Of a DNA stretch of 64,000 nucleotides, positions 1 to 10,889 are shown piece after piece (within the stretch, counting starts at the first letter, position 1; every line of letters starts with the position of its first letter). The notes under the pieces are model-generated. The model made no database searches and was not told the origin of the DNA. It saw nothing but the letters and a program-made list of their open reading frames with translations. Source of the DNA: Piezodorus guildinii (Eukaryota > Arthropoda > Insecta > Hemiptera > Pentatomidae). The stretch spans positions 6,004,280 through 6,068,279 of the forward strand of contig CM041297.1 in assembly GCA_023052935.1 (NCBI GenBank). Reading direction: 5' to 3'. A program made the position numbers and the translations under genes.

Positions 1-589
1 GTAAAATTTGGCAACTAAAATAGATACATTTCATTTTTTTCTGATGAAAATCATTCATAACATAAAAAAAAAAACACTAAACTTTATTTTCCTCAATAAC
101 CATTGAGAATTGGACTGTGGATCATATTAACATTTTTATTTTATTTTAGATCCAGTATCATACTGCCATCTTCCTTCAGACTAGAAAGTCATAACTGGTT
201 CTTGATTCAACTTCAACCAGGAATAAACGCAACGACCGCAATCAGGCAAATGAGTGCGAAAAGAGAAATGAGGAAAATTTTTGTTAATCTTACTCTTTTC
301 CTTAAAGGAAAGACCTTTTCAATAATTTTAGGAAAAAAATTACCACAGAAAAAAAACTCGTTGGATTTATTAATGTTAGTAAGTATAATGGACTTTCCTA
401 GTTTAAAACTAAAGTTCCAATTCAAAACCAACCGTTCACCTACAAAACAACATCTGCATCTGCCACAAAGTAAGGAAAAGTATCGCCTGTAGATGTGGTT
501 AGCTCAGGAACGAAACTGAAATACACACACGATATAACGTGGACTTTTTAATTTTCTAAAAAACAAATATTGAACGATTTCATGTAATT
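1..589. other. AT-rich sequence without recognised gene
   Basis: No gene recognised. A 129-codon frame (103-492, plus) shows no known domain and has a competing antisense frame. A short stretch around 80-117 resembles 5471-5516 (similar run ending in a 'cataaccgttga'-like block), so part of this is probably an old dispersed repeat. Confidence 0.4.
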
Positions 590-929
590 TCATATATACC
601 TTTCATATTGTAATCGACCAAAAATAAAAAAAAAAGCTTACGTTTTATCCGAATAACGAATATAAAAAATCAGTTTCTTCTAATTAATACCTTTGCTTTT
701 AGTGTCATTTGACAGAGAATTAAATTGTCGACCAAATGAACAAAGAATCATTGAAATTGATTAAAAACTAGCTTAGATATTGGGTTTTGAAATCAACGGT
801 AGTGATATGATATTATTTTAATGATTGCTTTTTAATATTACTTAATTGCCTATCAACAGTTATATAAACAGTTATACCCTAATGTTGTCATTTGGAAATA
901 ATAAACCATTGTGTAATAATTTGCTGTGT
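590..929 (+). repeat. REP-2 dispersed repeat, copy 1
   Basis: This block recurs at about 59270-59935 and in part at 10890-12115. Shared landmarks are a segment on not-quite-identical 'gacagagaattaaatt', a 'ttaattgcctatcaacag' block and an 'acagttataccctaat' block. No coding potential seen. A SINE-B copy starts immediately after it, as SINE-B copies also interrupt the other two REP-2 copies. Confidence 0.7.
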
Positions 930-1135
930 TGTTGTTTATTAATTCATTTGACGCCACTTTATGCTACTGTGGCTAATAAGACGATGCTACAGAGGGAGTC
1001 ATAAATTTTATCTATCCAGGTTTAATTAGTATAGGGATATTTAATGAGTACCTGAGGCATTTTACGTGCCCTACGAAGGACATCATAGCCAAGGATTATT
1101 TACTTACATTGATAAATCTTAGGTTTATCCTTGGT
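930..1135 (-). mobile_element. SINE-B copy 1 (truncated)
   Basis: Minus-strand copy of the tRNA-derived SINE-B family, recognised by its tail (A-rich, 'aaataaataaacaaac'-like), the 'gtccgattagccac' block and the 'cctggatag' block seen in all copies. The tRNA-like head is missing, so the copy is truncated and diverged. Confidence 0.8.
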
Positions 1136-1272
1136 TTAAAACTTTAACACTTGGTCATAGAACGCTGTAGTATTTTTTTTTAGTTAAGTTTAAGTTTTTA
1201 GTTCACTTTTTAGTTTTTAGTTTTTAGTTTTGGTTAGTTTAGTATTGTTTTTTAGTTGGGTCACGTGATGAA

Positions 1273-1875
1273 TCAAAGTTCGTTATATGCACCGATTCCC
1301 TATCCGCCCTTAAGAGCCTTCATAATATTTGCATTGATAACCCACTAATTAATAAGATCAGAAAATATGTGGGAGATTTAAAAATACTGAAAAAAGAACT
1401 AGTGTTCTTGTGGATTCCATCCCACGTAGGCATTGATGGCAATGAGGAAGCGGATCGGGCTGCGAAAGAAGCTGCATTGTCAAACGTCCAAATCCACCCA
1501 ACTTACATCAAGGAAGACGTAAAAAATTACCTTAAGGTCAAAATATATCAGGCATGGGAACAGATGTGGTCGGAACTTGACAACACCAATAAATTAAGAA
1601 ATATCAAGCAATCGCCTGATCCATGGAATACATCATTGCGAAGTAATCGCCGCGAGGAAACTGCTTTGGCGAGACTTCGCATAGGACATAGCAGACTCAC
1701 ACATCTCCATCTCATCCTTAGGCAGCCCGTACCAATGTGTGACTTGTGTAGAGTGCCTCTCTCAATAAAACACATAATTGAGAACTGCCCCAAATTCCAT
1801 GTACAAATGGATAAACTTAACCTAGCTAGATCGTTGAGTGAGAGCTTGAAGGACTCTAGTGAAACAGTTAGTTAG
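1273..1875 (+). pseudogene. RNase H domain and C-terminal zinc motif of a non-LTR retrotransposon ORF2 (5' truncated)
   Basis: The open frame runs from about 1273, upstream of the first ATG (1369), because the ORF2 is 5' truncated rather than started here. It carries RNase H motifs: ICTDSLSALKSL (second catalytic Asp region), FLWIPSHVGIDGNEEAD (His and final Asp), then LRIGHSRLTH and a Cys/His cluster CDLC...H...C typical of I-type ORF2 C-termini. It ends in a normal stop and a long A-rich tail. The protein resembles, but is clearly diverged from, the matching part of the large element at 37.9-44.2 kb, so it is a related family and not a copy of it. The first RNase H Asp, RT and endonuclease are absent; it cannot be functional. 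Confidence 0.9.
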
Positions 1876-2125
1876 TTCACTGATTAGGTTCGTCAAAGAA
1901 TGTTCTCTGCTCCCGAAACTATAAGAAAAAAAAAATAAAGAAAGAAAGAAAACAAAAAAAATAATAGTAGTAATAAAAAAAATATATATAAAAATAATAA
2001 ATAAATAAAGAAAAAATTGGAATAAATTCACTAATACAGAATGTGTCAACAAAAGAATAATATAAAAAAAAAAATAAAATAAACAATAAAAAATAAATAA
2101 ATAAATAAAAAGAAGAAAAAAGTGT
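1876..2125 (+). mobile_element. 3' UTR and A-rich tail of the truncated LINE
   Basis: After the ORF2 stop, about 45 bases of 3' UTR lead into a strongly A-rich tract with dispersed T (1921-2125), consistent with an old, mutated poly(A) tail of the truncated LINE at 1273. Confidence 0.7.
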
Positions 2126-2579
2126 AAAACAAATCTGTTACTACAAATTTATTCGGTGCTAATAACCAAGCGGTTGAGCACCTACTCCAATACCCTAACC
2201 CTAACCTAGAATGCTGTAAAGCTAGTCACTACACCACAGGCGATTCTCCATCCCTATAAAATACATCTTTACACCGTTTAGAGTCTGTAAGTACACCTGA
2301 AACGGTTGTATACATTACTAGTATTTGAAATTTATCAAAACCGGAAATTTTTCTAAACATTACGCCTGGAAAGACCATATAATTATATAGGGATGAGATA
2401 GACATCTTTTTTTGACTATTTCAGCAACCATTGGGGTGTTTTAGAACAATTTTATTGGTGACAAAGTCAAGATTTTACGAAGGATTATTACACATATATA
2501 TTATTTGGTACAAGTTTTTAACAAGCAATAATCGCACCTCAGTAGACCTTCATTGGTTACGATATTGCATCTGCGCAAG

Positions 2580-2652
<73 letters not shown>

Positions 2653-2850
2653 AACTCTTTGAGAATCAGAAGTAATAAAAAAGAAATGTGAGAAGATACA
2701 TAAATAAGGTTATTTAATAGCTAAATACCTGTATTATTTATGTACAAGTGGTAGAGAGGGGGGATATCCCACTCAAGGACGGCTATAAATAGTAGGAAAA
2801 TACTTAACATAACATCTTTATTATATAAATAAATAAATTATTTATTGATG
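2126..2850. other. Non-coding stretch with (AT)n tract
   Basis: No gene recognised. It contains 'ccctaaccctaacctag' at about 2193-2210, which superficially resembles a telomere repeat but is only about two units long, and a (TA)n microsatellite at 2584-2650. The segment 2150-2260 may be a very eroded SINE-B head in minus orientation. Confidence 0.5.
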
Positions 2851-3778
2851 CTCTAACAAAACATTACATTAAAAAAAAGTTTGCAGTTTTCTCCTTTATT
2901 TGGATATCGAATTCGTTCAACTTATATATTTACCAGGGAGCGGCGTGGTCTAGTGGGTAGAGTAACGTTCTGTGCTCCGGGTCCTGGGTTCAAATCTCGG
3001 TAGTGACGAAATATTATTTATTCTGTTATTCCGGTCGGGGAGAGATCCTGGGGTATAGAGACCCTCCTGGGGCAGACCCAGCCTCTATAAAGTGGGTACC
3101 CCAAAAATGGGAATAAACCTGGCTGCTGAGCGTGATCTCGGCCGAATCACCTCATTGCACGACCGTTGGCCTAAAAACAGTACGAATCTCTATATGTACT
3201 GAGCCCAAGACTCTTCATGGATTGTATTGGCACAGGTTTTTTTTATAATTACCAGTTTTTTTATCCTTGGTATCAAGATTGTATTCTTATTTTTTAGTAT
3301 CTACAAAATTAAAGGTACTTAATAAAGTACCTAAATAAGAAGAAGTAAATTTAAAATATCGGCATTTAAGCCCTGTCAGGCTATTCCAATCAGAATTAAA
3401 CCTACATGATATTAAAGCCCATCAAAGTTTACATCGATATAGCGAGTTTAATTAAAATCGTTGGAGCAGTTTTTTGAGAAAATTGTAAAAAGGTGCTAAA
3501 TGCATGGTATGAAGAGGCTCTTATGGTCAGCTGATTTTGATGAAAAAGTTTTTGTAACATCTCGGACGTATAGTTGTCTTAAATATGAAATTTCAGTTTC
3601 ATATGACTTTTCGTTTACGCGCGGGAGTTACTACACACAGACCTTTTTGCGGGACTTGGTTATTTGGACTCAGATGATCCTAAAACGTTTATTTCCGTTG
3701 ACAACTGGAATTCGAAAATTTTTACTATCGCAATACTTTCCCTTACTATATATAGAAAGTGAAAGTAAAAAGTTTATT
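2851..3778 (+). repeat. REP-1 copy a, split by SINE-A
   Basis: REP-1 is the most abundant dispersed repeat here (~0.9 kb). The copy's middle part ends at 'ttaccag' (2930-2936) and resumes after the SINE at 3249. The 3' end carries the family signature: a 'gaaaattttcacgatcgcaa'-type block, then a TATATATA hairpin and 'gtgaaagtaaaa'. The 93-codon frame at 3500-3781 lies wholly in the repeat and is not a gene. Confidence 0.8.
2937..3248 (+). mobile_element. SINE-A copy 1
   Basis: About 310 bp with a tRNA-like head (pol III A-box-like TGGTCTAGTGGGTAGAG, and a B-box-like GGTTCAAATC), a body with 'cctggggcagacccagcctc', and a T-rich end. A 7-base duplication, ttaccag, flanks it (2930-2936 and 3249-3255), showing insertion into REP-1. 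Two related copies lie at 7517 and 27850. Confidence 0.85.
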
Positions 3779-3869
3779 TAAAATATAAAATAGTAATAAA
3801 CCGATTAAGACAGAAACCGTTTAACATAAAAAAAAATACAAATAAACTGAACCAATTAGTTAGGTTTTT

Positions 3870-4218
3870 TTTTTTACCAAATAATGTTTTGTCTAAAATT
3901 AAATATAATTATAAATGTACCTTATAAAAATTAAAGAAACTATCTTCCAATTTAAAGTGCAATATTTCAAAATGACATAATTTAGACGTATTACATATTC
4001 AACTATTATCTTTCTGTCACGTGGTTAGAGTGCATCAACGTGTACAGAAGAATTTAGGTGTAGTGTACTTTCGAACTGCCTCGCTGTCAGGACATTACTA
4101 TCACGATAGTAGACTATCACTAAAAAAGTTTGCGATAGGCTATTTTTAAGTGTTTCGCTCTGTTAATTTATTGGCCCTGAATATAACAATGTTGCTCAGG
4201 TGAGATCATTCAACCCAC
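3870..4218 (+). repeat. REP-4: ~350-bp repeat, inverted partner at 24340-24684
   Basis: This segment is found again in reverse orientation 20 kb away, with high similarity across its full length, including the block around two 'atcacgatagtag' motifs. It has no open frame. Both copies border REP-1 sequence. Confidence 0.85.
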
Positions 4219-4322
4219 GGTATCTGCCCACGTCTGTAGAGAATCCAGACCTTATAAATAAGTCGTTTTAGATTTTTTTTGGTTTTTTTTTTATTAATTT
4301 TTTAAATTAGTAAATAAACCAA

Positions 4323-5230
4323 AAAAATCTGGTGCGGACAACACACGACTTTCACTTACCGCCGTTGTTAGAATGGATTAAAGAATTTTTAAATATAGTT
4401 AGAGATAAAAATTAGGGAAGATTAAAGAATTAATTAAATTGAATTTCTATAGCAACATGTGTTTTATTAAAAAATCTATTATATTATTATCTTAAATAAT
4501 AAGTTAGTTTTATCGGCTTTTCATTAACCTCTTTTAACTTTTAAAAGCTTGTGTATAAGATAATATTTTTTCTAAATTTTTTAGTTTTCCAACGGTATAT
4601 CATACATGTATGATATACCTAAGATAATATGTTACTGTTCTTATATTCAAAAACAAAAAATTGCATTAAAAAAAGATTTTTTCAGTTTTCTCCTTTAGTT
4701 GTTTTTGAAATTCGCACAACTTACATATTTACCTGTTATTTATCAATGCTAACAAGATAATATGGTTATTTTTATAAAATCTACAAAATTAAAGGTACTT
4801 TAGAGGAAGGAAATTTAAAATATCGGCATTTAAGCCTTGCCAGACCATTTCAATCAGAATAAAACTTACATGACGTTAGAGCCTATTAAATTTTACATTG
4901 ATATAGCGAGTTTAATCAAAATCGTCGGAAACGTTTTCGAGAAAATCGAAAAAAGGTGCAAAATGCATGGTATAAAGTGGCTCTTCTGGTAAGCTCATTT
5001 TGATGAAAAAAGTTTTGTAACGTCTCGGGCGTATATTTGTCTTAAATATGAAATTTCAGTTTCATAGGACTTCCGCCCGGGAGTTACCACACACACACAC
5101 AGACCTTTTTATGAGACTTGGTTATTTGGACTTAGGGGACCCTAAAAAGTTTATTTTCGTTGAAAACTGTAATTCGAAAATTTTCACGATCGCAATACTT
5201 TCCCTAACTATATATAATAAGTGAAAGTAT
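4323..5230 (+). repeat. REP-1 copy b, near full length
   Basis: It runs from the 5' signature 'aatctggtgcggacaac...acgactttcacttac' to the 3' signature 'ataagtgaaagtataaa' and is the clearest complete unit with that at 60455. ACTTTCACTTAC lies about 20 bases inside the 5' end, and its reverse complement GTAAGTGAAAGT (here one base different) lies at the very 3' end after an AT hairpin. No coding capacity; probably a non-autonomous DNA element. Confidence 0.75.
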
Positions 5231-6035
5231 AAATTTACGTATCATAACGCCTATGAAGATAATTTTTTCTATAGCAGATTTGTTTTGCAGTTTACTTTCA
5301 TATTTAATACAAATACACAGGTTGTCTCATAAATTTTTCGTCATATTGTGACAGCAGATACAAGACTTAAAATAAAACAAAAAAGTTCACCCGACCCATA
5401 TTCTGATTTCCCTATGGCTAGGTAGGAAAATCAAATTTTAAGATCCAATGAAAACCGTGAATAAAAGCAAAAATCTCAAACTTTGATTTTCTTCCATAAC
5501 CGTTGACAACGAGACTCTCCTGTCGTGATAGTAAAACTCCAATCATCTATTCATAATATCGTAATGAAACACAATGATGAATTCCAATGAAATTTTACAC
5601 AATATGTTTCAATCAAGATTTATATATGTTTTTTGTTTTTTAAATTAAATAGAAATCCCATTTTGATTGTGCTAAGTGTTACACTCAGATAAGAAGCAAG
5701 GACATCGCTAGATTACATAAATAAGATTTAATTTTAAATATTTGTAAGGCACTTGGAAAAATTATTGTTAGTCATTTATTTCACAATATTGTTTCGAATA
5801 TTCTTTAAACTTAATTTTTCAAGGTATTTAACAACTATGTACATAAACGTTTATAGGATGGTATAATAAAATTTAATATTGTCCATTTTGTAATAATGTT
5901 CATATAAACGTAAGTGACTTGCTGTTATTGGAACAAATTGCAGAATTGTAATTTTTATGGCAATAAAATGCATCTTTTTTTCTGTTCAAGGGTACACCGA
6001 TGATTAGGTACTGCTAGCCGAAGCCGCGTAATTTG
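5231..6035. other. Non-coding AT-rich stretch
   Basis: No gene, RNA or mobile element recognised, apart from the short resemblance of 5471-5516 to the start of the window. Confidence 0.4.
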
Positions 6036-6043
6036 ATAACCAT

Positions 6044-6469
6044 CTTTTCTTTTTTTTTTTTTTTTTTAATTCTTTTATTGAAATTTACAACTGTACAATT
6101 TCCATAGTACAATAAGTAAATGTGCTATTTACAGGCTTGAAAAGTCATGAGAAGAATCTACCCAGGCGGTAGTACTTCAATGCTTATTTGTTCAGCAGGT
6201 CTCGAGGCCACCGCCTTTTCAGACGCCTCGGAGGATTATCGGGAATAGAAGTCGATGAGAGGATACGGACAAGTGGGTTTGAATGGGCGGGTAATTTGGA
6301 ATGGAAGGAGGTGTATCATTTTTGGGCAATTTCTGCAAATAGTGAGATATTCAGGTCTCTATGGATGAGTTTGTTGGCAACAAGTAGGGAGCGTCGAGAA
6401 TTTGTCGAAGGATTTTGGTTTGCAAGGATTGGATGCGGGAGGAATTCGATGGTTTAGTGGACCCCCATA
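6044..6469 (-). mobile_element. Jockey-type LINE 3' end, 5' truncated
   Basis: On the minus strand this is the C-terminal end of a Jockey-type reverse transcriptase ORF plus its 3' UTR and poly(A) (T-run at 6050-6066 on the plus strand). It has the family's SNSSRIQSLQ-type segment and the terminal PRRLKR-type motif. It is flanked by ataaccat at 6036-6043 and 6470-6477, an 8-base target-site duplication. Other 3' ends of this family lie at 23.3, 31.4, 32.9, 36.5, 44.8 and 55.0 kb. The plus-strand frame 6188-6457 is an antisense shadow. Confidence 0.85.
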
Positions 6470-6519
6470 ATAACCATTTAGAGAAGAAAAGAGAAAGAAT
6501 ATATTTTTAGATAATTTTT

Positions 6520-6955
6520 TTCCAATATTAAGAAAATTAATATATATGTATAATAAACGATAAGAAAACTGAAGATTTTAGAAAAAATGTTATCTTGTTT
6601 ACAAAGTTATAAAAGGTAATGTAAGGAGACGAATAGAACATAAACTGTGATTATTTTACATAACAACCTATATGTTATATTTAATATAAAATATATGTGG
6701 GGATCACCTGTAGTATGGTGGCTAGCATAGCAGCCTCTTATACCAAAGGTCACGGGTTTAAACCCACAGGTTTTAATGGGAGTAAAAAATCCTTAGTCTT
6801 TTGGAGAAGACGTAAAAAGGACATTTTTCTATTGAAACTCGATTTAATCAATTATTAGTCAATTTAATTCCATCTCTAAATGTTTTAAAAATTCTTAAAT
6901 TTATTTTAACAACGGATGTAATTGAAAGTCGTTTGTTTTGTGCACCAGATTTTTT
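6520..6955 (-). repeat. REP-1 copy c (5' part), split by SINE-B
   Basis: Minus-strand REP-1 5' portion, ending in the diagnostic 'gtgcaccagatttttt'. It is interrupted at about 6699-6815 by a truncated SINE-B. Confidence 0.7.
6699..6815 (+). mobile_element. SINE-B copy 2 (head only)
   Basis: The tRNA-like head is clear: ggggatcacctgtag, a B-box-like GGGTTTAAACCC, then the 'aatgggagtaaaaaatcc' block. The rest is deleted. Confidence 0.8.
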
Positions 6956-7141
6956 TTTATAATATAGAACTTTTTCAAAAGTAATGTTTGATGTTAGTAT
7001 TTGGATTTATCTTTTTTAAAAATGTTAGATTTTTGTTTCAATAGTTTTTTAAAAACGTTTTATTACAGATTTTTTCAATAATTAAAAAGTACAGGATATG
7101 TAATGATCAATGGATGATAATAGTAAATTCAAGTATATCAT

Positions 7142-7407
7142 GTTGTAGCAAGATGTTTAGTTGTAGCTAGCCTAACAGCTTAATAGATAACATAATGCTA
7201 AAGGTCGGGGGTTCAAACCTGCAGGAGGCCCTAGGATTAGAAATGCCGTCCTTCGGAGAAGACGTAAAAAGGTGGCCCGAGTCTGTATGATGTCAGGCAC
7301 TCGTTAAAGATCCCTATCCTAATTAAACCTGGATAGGAAAAATTTAGAAGCATCGTCCGATTAGCCACAGTAGCATAAAGTAACTTAAGTAAATGAACAA
7401 ACAAAAA
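7142..7407 (+). mobile_element. SINE-B copy 3
   Basis: Nearly full-length but diverged copy: B-box region 'gggttcaaacctgcagg', 'gccgtccttcggag', 'gttaaagatccctatcct', 'gtccgattagccacagtag', and tail 'aaatgaacaaacaaa'. Confidence 0.85.
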
Positions 7408-7609
7408 GAAATTAATATCGTTATATTATTTAATTTAAAACATATGTTTCTCACGAAACTGAACATAATACCTTAACTTATTTTCAACTGTATTTCATTG
7501 TTCTTAAACTAATTTTCGGAGCGGCATGGTCTAGTGGATAGAGCACTAGACTACTGTTCTCCAGGTCCTGGGTTCGAATCCAGGCTGTGGAAAAATATTA
7601 TTTATTCTA

Positions 7610-8512
7610 TTGGGTTGATGCAAAATTAATGCAGGTTTCCTCTATTGCAATATCTTAATTCCAATTGTGTAAACAAAGCTAATCCTAACATTGATCATTC
7701 ATTATTATACCAAAACAAACCTTATCTAATACCCTCTCTTTCACCATGAATTTGTTTAGTAAAATCGTTTTGTTCAGTGTGTTCAAAGGTCTTGAATCGA
7801 AAATGTCAAAGTGCGATTTTCGTCAAATTTATTTTTACGAATTTAAATTAGGGCGCAGCGCTGCGCAAACGGCTCGTAATATTAATGAAGTGTGGGGTCA
7901 GGGGGCTATTAATGAGTGCACGGTGCAGCGTTGGTTCCAGAAGTTTCGCAGAGGAGATTTCGACCTCGAAGACAAGGAAGGTCGGGGCCGTCATCTTGCT
8001 CTGGACAACGACCAGTTGACGTCAAAAGTGGAAGAAGACCCAACCAAAACCACACGAGAAATGGCGGCGGAACTCGGAACTCAAATATTGCAACGTCTTT
8101 GCCCAGCATTGATGAATCGGAAGGGGCCGATCCTGCTCCACGATAACGCCAGACCACACGTTGCACAACCAACGCTTCGACGACTGCACGAGTTGGGCTA
8201 CGAAGTTCTCCAACATCCGCCTTATTCACCTGACCTCTCTCCTACAGACTTCCACTTTTTCAGGCATCTGGACAACTTTTTGAGGGCGAAAAATTTTCAA
8301 AACCAGGACGACATTGAAAATTCTTTTCGTGATTTCATTGAGTCCAGGGATTCGGATTTTTTTTCTGGTGGAATAAGAAAGCTTGTTGAACGTTGGCAAA
8401 AGTGCATTGATTCTGATGGAAATTATTTTGATTAAATATATATGGTTAAAGTAAAGATATGGCGTATTTACAATACCTACTAAAAACCTGCATTAATTTT
8501 GCATCAACCCAA
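7610..8512 (+). mobile_element. Mariner-type transposon, internally deleted, copy 1
   Basis: A 903-bp element with inverted termini of about 28-30 bp (left starting TTGGGTTGATGCAAAATTAA, right ending in its complement) and TA target duplications at 7608-7609 and 8513-8514. It sits inside SINE-A copy 2. It shares an identical internal deletion junction with the copy at 50154-50953. Confidence 0.95.
7746..8435 (+). pseudogene. Mariner transposase, in-frame internal deletion
   Basis: A 229-codon frame. Residues about 20-75 form the N-terminal helix-turn-helix DNA-binding region of the mariner/SETMAR type (FYEFKLGRSAAQTARNIN, then TVQRWFQKFRRGDFDLED). The second half keeps LLHDNARPHVA (second catalytic Asp), HPPYSPDLSPTDFHFF and a normal C-terminus (KLVERWQKCIDSDGNYFD). 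The part between MAAELGTQ and LCPALMNR, where the first catalytic Asp and the WVPH-type linker belong, is missing, roughly a third of a ~345-residue transposase. The deletion preserves the frame, so a terminus-binding but non-catalytic protein could still be made. The first ATG at 7746 adds a leader before the usual start; the internal Met at MSKCDF (7803) is the likelier start by family comparison. Confidence 0.9.
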
Positions 8513-8756
8513 TATTAATTCAGCCGAGGGGCAACCCTAGGAAATGGATACCCTCCTGGGGCAGACCCAGCCTCTAGAAAGTGGTTACCAAAAAAGAATT
8601 AGAAAAAAACCTGGCGACTAAGCGTGATTTAGGCCTAATGACCTGCTTGCAGAGCACTGTTACTCCCATAAACAGTACGGATCTCTCTATGTACTCAGTC
8701 CAAGACCCTTCATGGCTTGTAGTTGTACAGTTTTTTTTTTTTTTTTTTTTTTTTTT

Positions 8757-9207
8757 AATAATCTTATCAACCGAGATAATTGAAATTCCTGTGTTTCGCT
8801 CTCCAGATTTTTTCTATTTTATTTCGATCTCTTCTTGGAGGTCTATAATTCGAGTAAATCCTTTCTTACAACATTTAAACATATGAGAAAGGTACATAGT
8901 AATTTTTTTTTTAAATATTGTTAGCATATTGTAACCGTTAGCGTTTTACAGTAATGCAACACTGAAATAGAACAGTGCATCAAGTAATTACGTAATAATA
9001 ACTTTGAAAGCTGACACTGTAATCGTTAAAGAAAGAACACACTGTGGTTAGTCAGGGAGTTGTGAGTCAGCCAGCCAGACTGCGATCAAACACGAAACCC
9101 CTATGGAAGTTAGTGATAGCTACCGACTATCGTAATGTGTATTTTATTTTACTTTGAAGAATGTAAGCAGGATTTTCGCTAGGAGAGGCCAAGTTGGGCC
9201 AAAATGC
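8757..9207. other. Non-coding stretch after a T-run
   Basis: A T-run at about 8731-8756 is followed by unique-looking AT-rich sequence. The stretch 9040-9130 is less AT-rich, but no open frame or RNA is recognised. Confidence 0.4.
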
Positions 9208-9420
9208 AATTTTTTTTGTTTATTTATTAACGGCACTAAATGCTGCTGTGGCTAATCGGACGATGCTACAGTGGGAGTCCTAAATTTTGCCTATCCAGGT
9301 TTTATTAGGAAAGGGATCTTTAACGAGTACCTGGTTGTACATCGCACAGGCTCAGGCCTACCGTTTTACGTCTCATCCGAAGGACGGCCTAACAAAGGAT
9401 ATTTCCCATTAAAAAATTCT
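9208..9420 (-). mobile_element. SINE-B copy 4 (head truncated)
   Basis: Minus strand: tail 'tttgtttatttatt' side first, then 'gtggctaatcggacgatgct', 'tatccaggttttattagg', 'ccgaaggacggc'. It lacks the tRNA head. Confidence 0.85.
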
Positions 9421-9849
9421 ATAGCCAGTCAGATTTAAACGAAATTAATTCAAAGTTTAAATACGTGCAGTAAAAACAGTCTCTAACTACACATTTTATC
9501 CTAATAACTTATTTTTCATTTTCATAATTTTTAATTAATATCTATGCCCTTAACCCTTCTGCCTACACCCATGACTACATTCCTTAATAATAATTAATAC
9601 TGTAATATAAAATTGATAATATTCAATTGGAAAGAATAAATGTTATTTAAATATAAAAAAAAATAATTTGAATATGCATAAATGAAATCAGAGAAATGTA
9701 TTCTAAAGAGTTAATAACTTTGTATTTTTTTTTTTTTTTTTTTTGAAATTCTTACAAACATGCAATTAAATTGATGTAATGTTTTTAGCGTTTAATTTTC
9801 ACTTATTAATCGCAAATAGAAAAAAATTGGATTTCTTTCATGGTTTGTT

Positions 9850-10122
9850 TCTTTGTTTATTTAACGTCACTTTATGCCACTATGGCTAATCGGACGATCC
9901 TACAGTCTGCTGTAATTAAACCTATCTAGGTTTAATTAGGATGGAGATCTTTAACGAATATCGCACAGGCTAGAGACCACCTTTTCAAGTCCCCTCCGAA
10001 GGACGGCATAACTATGGATGTTTTACTCCCATGAAAAAATCCCAGGACCACCTGCGGGTTTGAACTCGGGACCTTGAGCATAGATGGCTGTTATGCTAGC
10101 CACCCTGCAACAGGTGATCCCC
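9850..10122 (-). mobile_element. SINE-B copy 5
   Basis: Full-length minus-strand copy ending in the head 'gcaacaggtgatccccaa', with B-box complement 'gcgggtttgaactcggg'. Confidence 0.88.
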
Positions 10123-10889
10123 AATTCATTAAAATGAACTGATTATGCTAGCTTCTGAGTAGTAATTAAAACAATTACTCATCCAGTTATAATTATCTAA
10201 AGCTTGCATTTTCAATATATTTTCTATTGTTAAATCTCTTTAGAATACAATTTTTATTTCAACGATTTGATCATTAATTATTAACAGATTGATTTACTTT
10301 TTATTTATTTATTAACGAAATTATACAAGGAAAGTTCACTATCACAAGCAAATAATAAACGTAAAATACGCCGATATTATTATCGTAAAATATGATTAAG
10401 AAATAATAATAACTAAGAAGCACTTAAAATTAATATCATCGGGGGAATTAACTTAAATCTCCAAAAAGGTTGTAAACAGTATATAAATACCAAATTATTA
10501 TTAAGTTGATAGTAATAATAAGAATAAACAATTTAAATTCTTTCTACACAAACATTCTTTAGATATCAGAAATAATCCGACCTTCGGATGTATAGAAACA
10601 GAACTTCATTTCTTAAAATAAAACTGTAATAGTTTTATACCCCACACATAGATTGGGGTAGCTCCATTTACAGTGCATGCTTATTATCGCATAAACATAT
10701 CTATATTTATATGGCTGAGTAATTATAAACTTCAAAAAATGAACTATTAATTTAGGTCTAGAATAAGCATTTTTACATCATTTTTATTAATTTGTTAAAA
10801 TTTTATAATTATTTATAAAAACATACGTGTGTCTGTTATATATAGATTCAAAGATATTTACGTGTTGTAAATTTGATAACCAATATCTC
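10123..10889. other. Non-coding AT-rich stretch
   Basis: No gene, RNA or mobile element recognised. Confidence 0.4.

Larger units (their letters stand above)
7518..8735 (+). mobile_element. SINE-A copy 2, split by a mariner
   Basis: The tRNA-like head (ggagcggcatggtctagtgg, exact B box GGTTCGAATCC) is followed by the 'aatattatttattcta' block. It is then cut by a mariner at 7610 and resumes at 8515 with 'cctcctggggcagacccagc' and the rest of the body. The T-rich end is around 8730-8756. Confidence 0.85.

Noticed and set aside
103..492. 129-codon open frame near the window start
   Set aside because: No recognisable domain, an antisense frame of similar quality overlaps it, and part of the region resembles a dispersed repeat at 5.4 kb.
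2190..2212. Telomere-like CCCTAA/CCTAA repeats
   Set aside because: Only about two units, not a tandem array.
2937..3010. Possible tRNA genes at 2937, 7518 and 27860, and at SINE-B heads
   Set aside because: A- and B-box-like sequences are present, but cloverleaf pairing is imperfect and each is followed by the same repeated body, so they are SINE heads.
3500..3781. 93-codon frame, and a similar one at 54302-54598
   Set aside because: Both lie entirely in REP-1 copies; the frames are not shared by the other copies.
7909..8229. 106-codon minus-strand frame, repeated at 50449-50769
   Set aside because: Antisense shadow of the mariner transposase; its conservation follows from the identity of the two copies.
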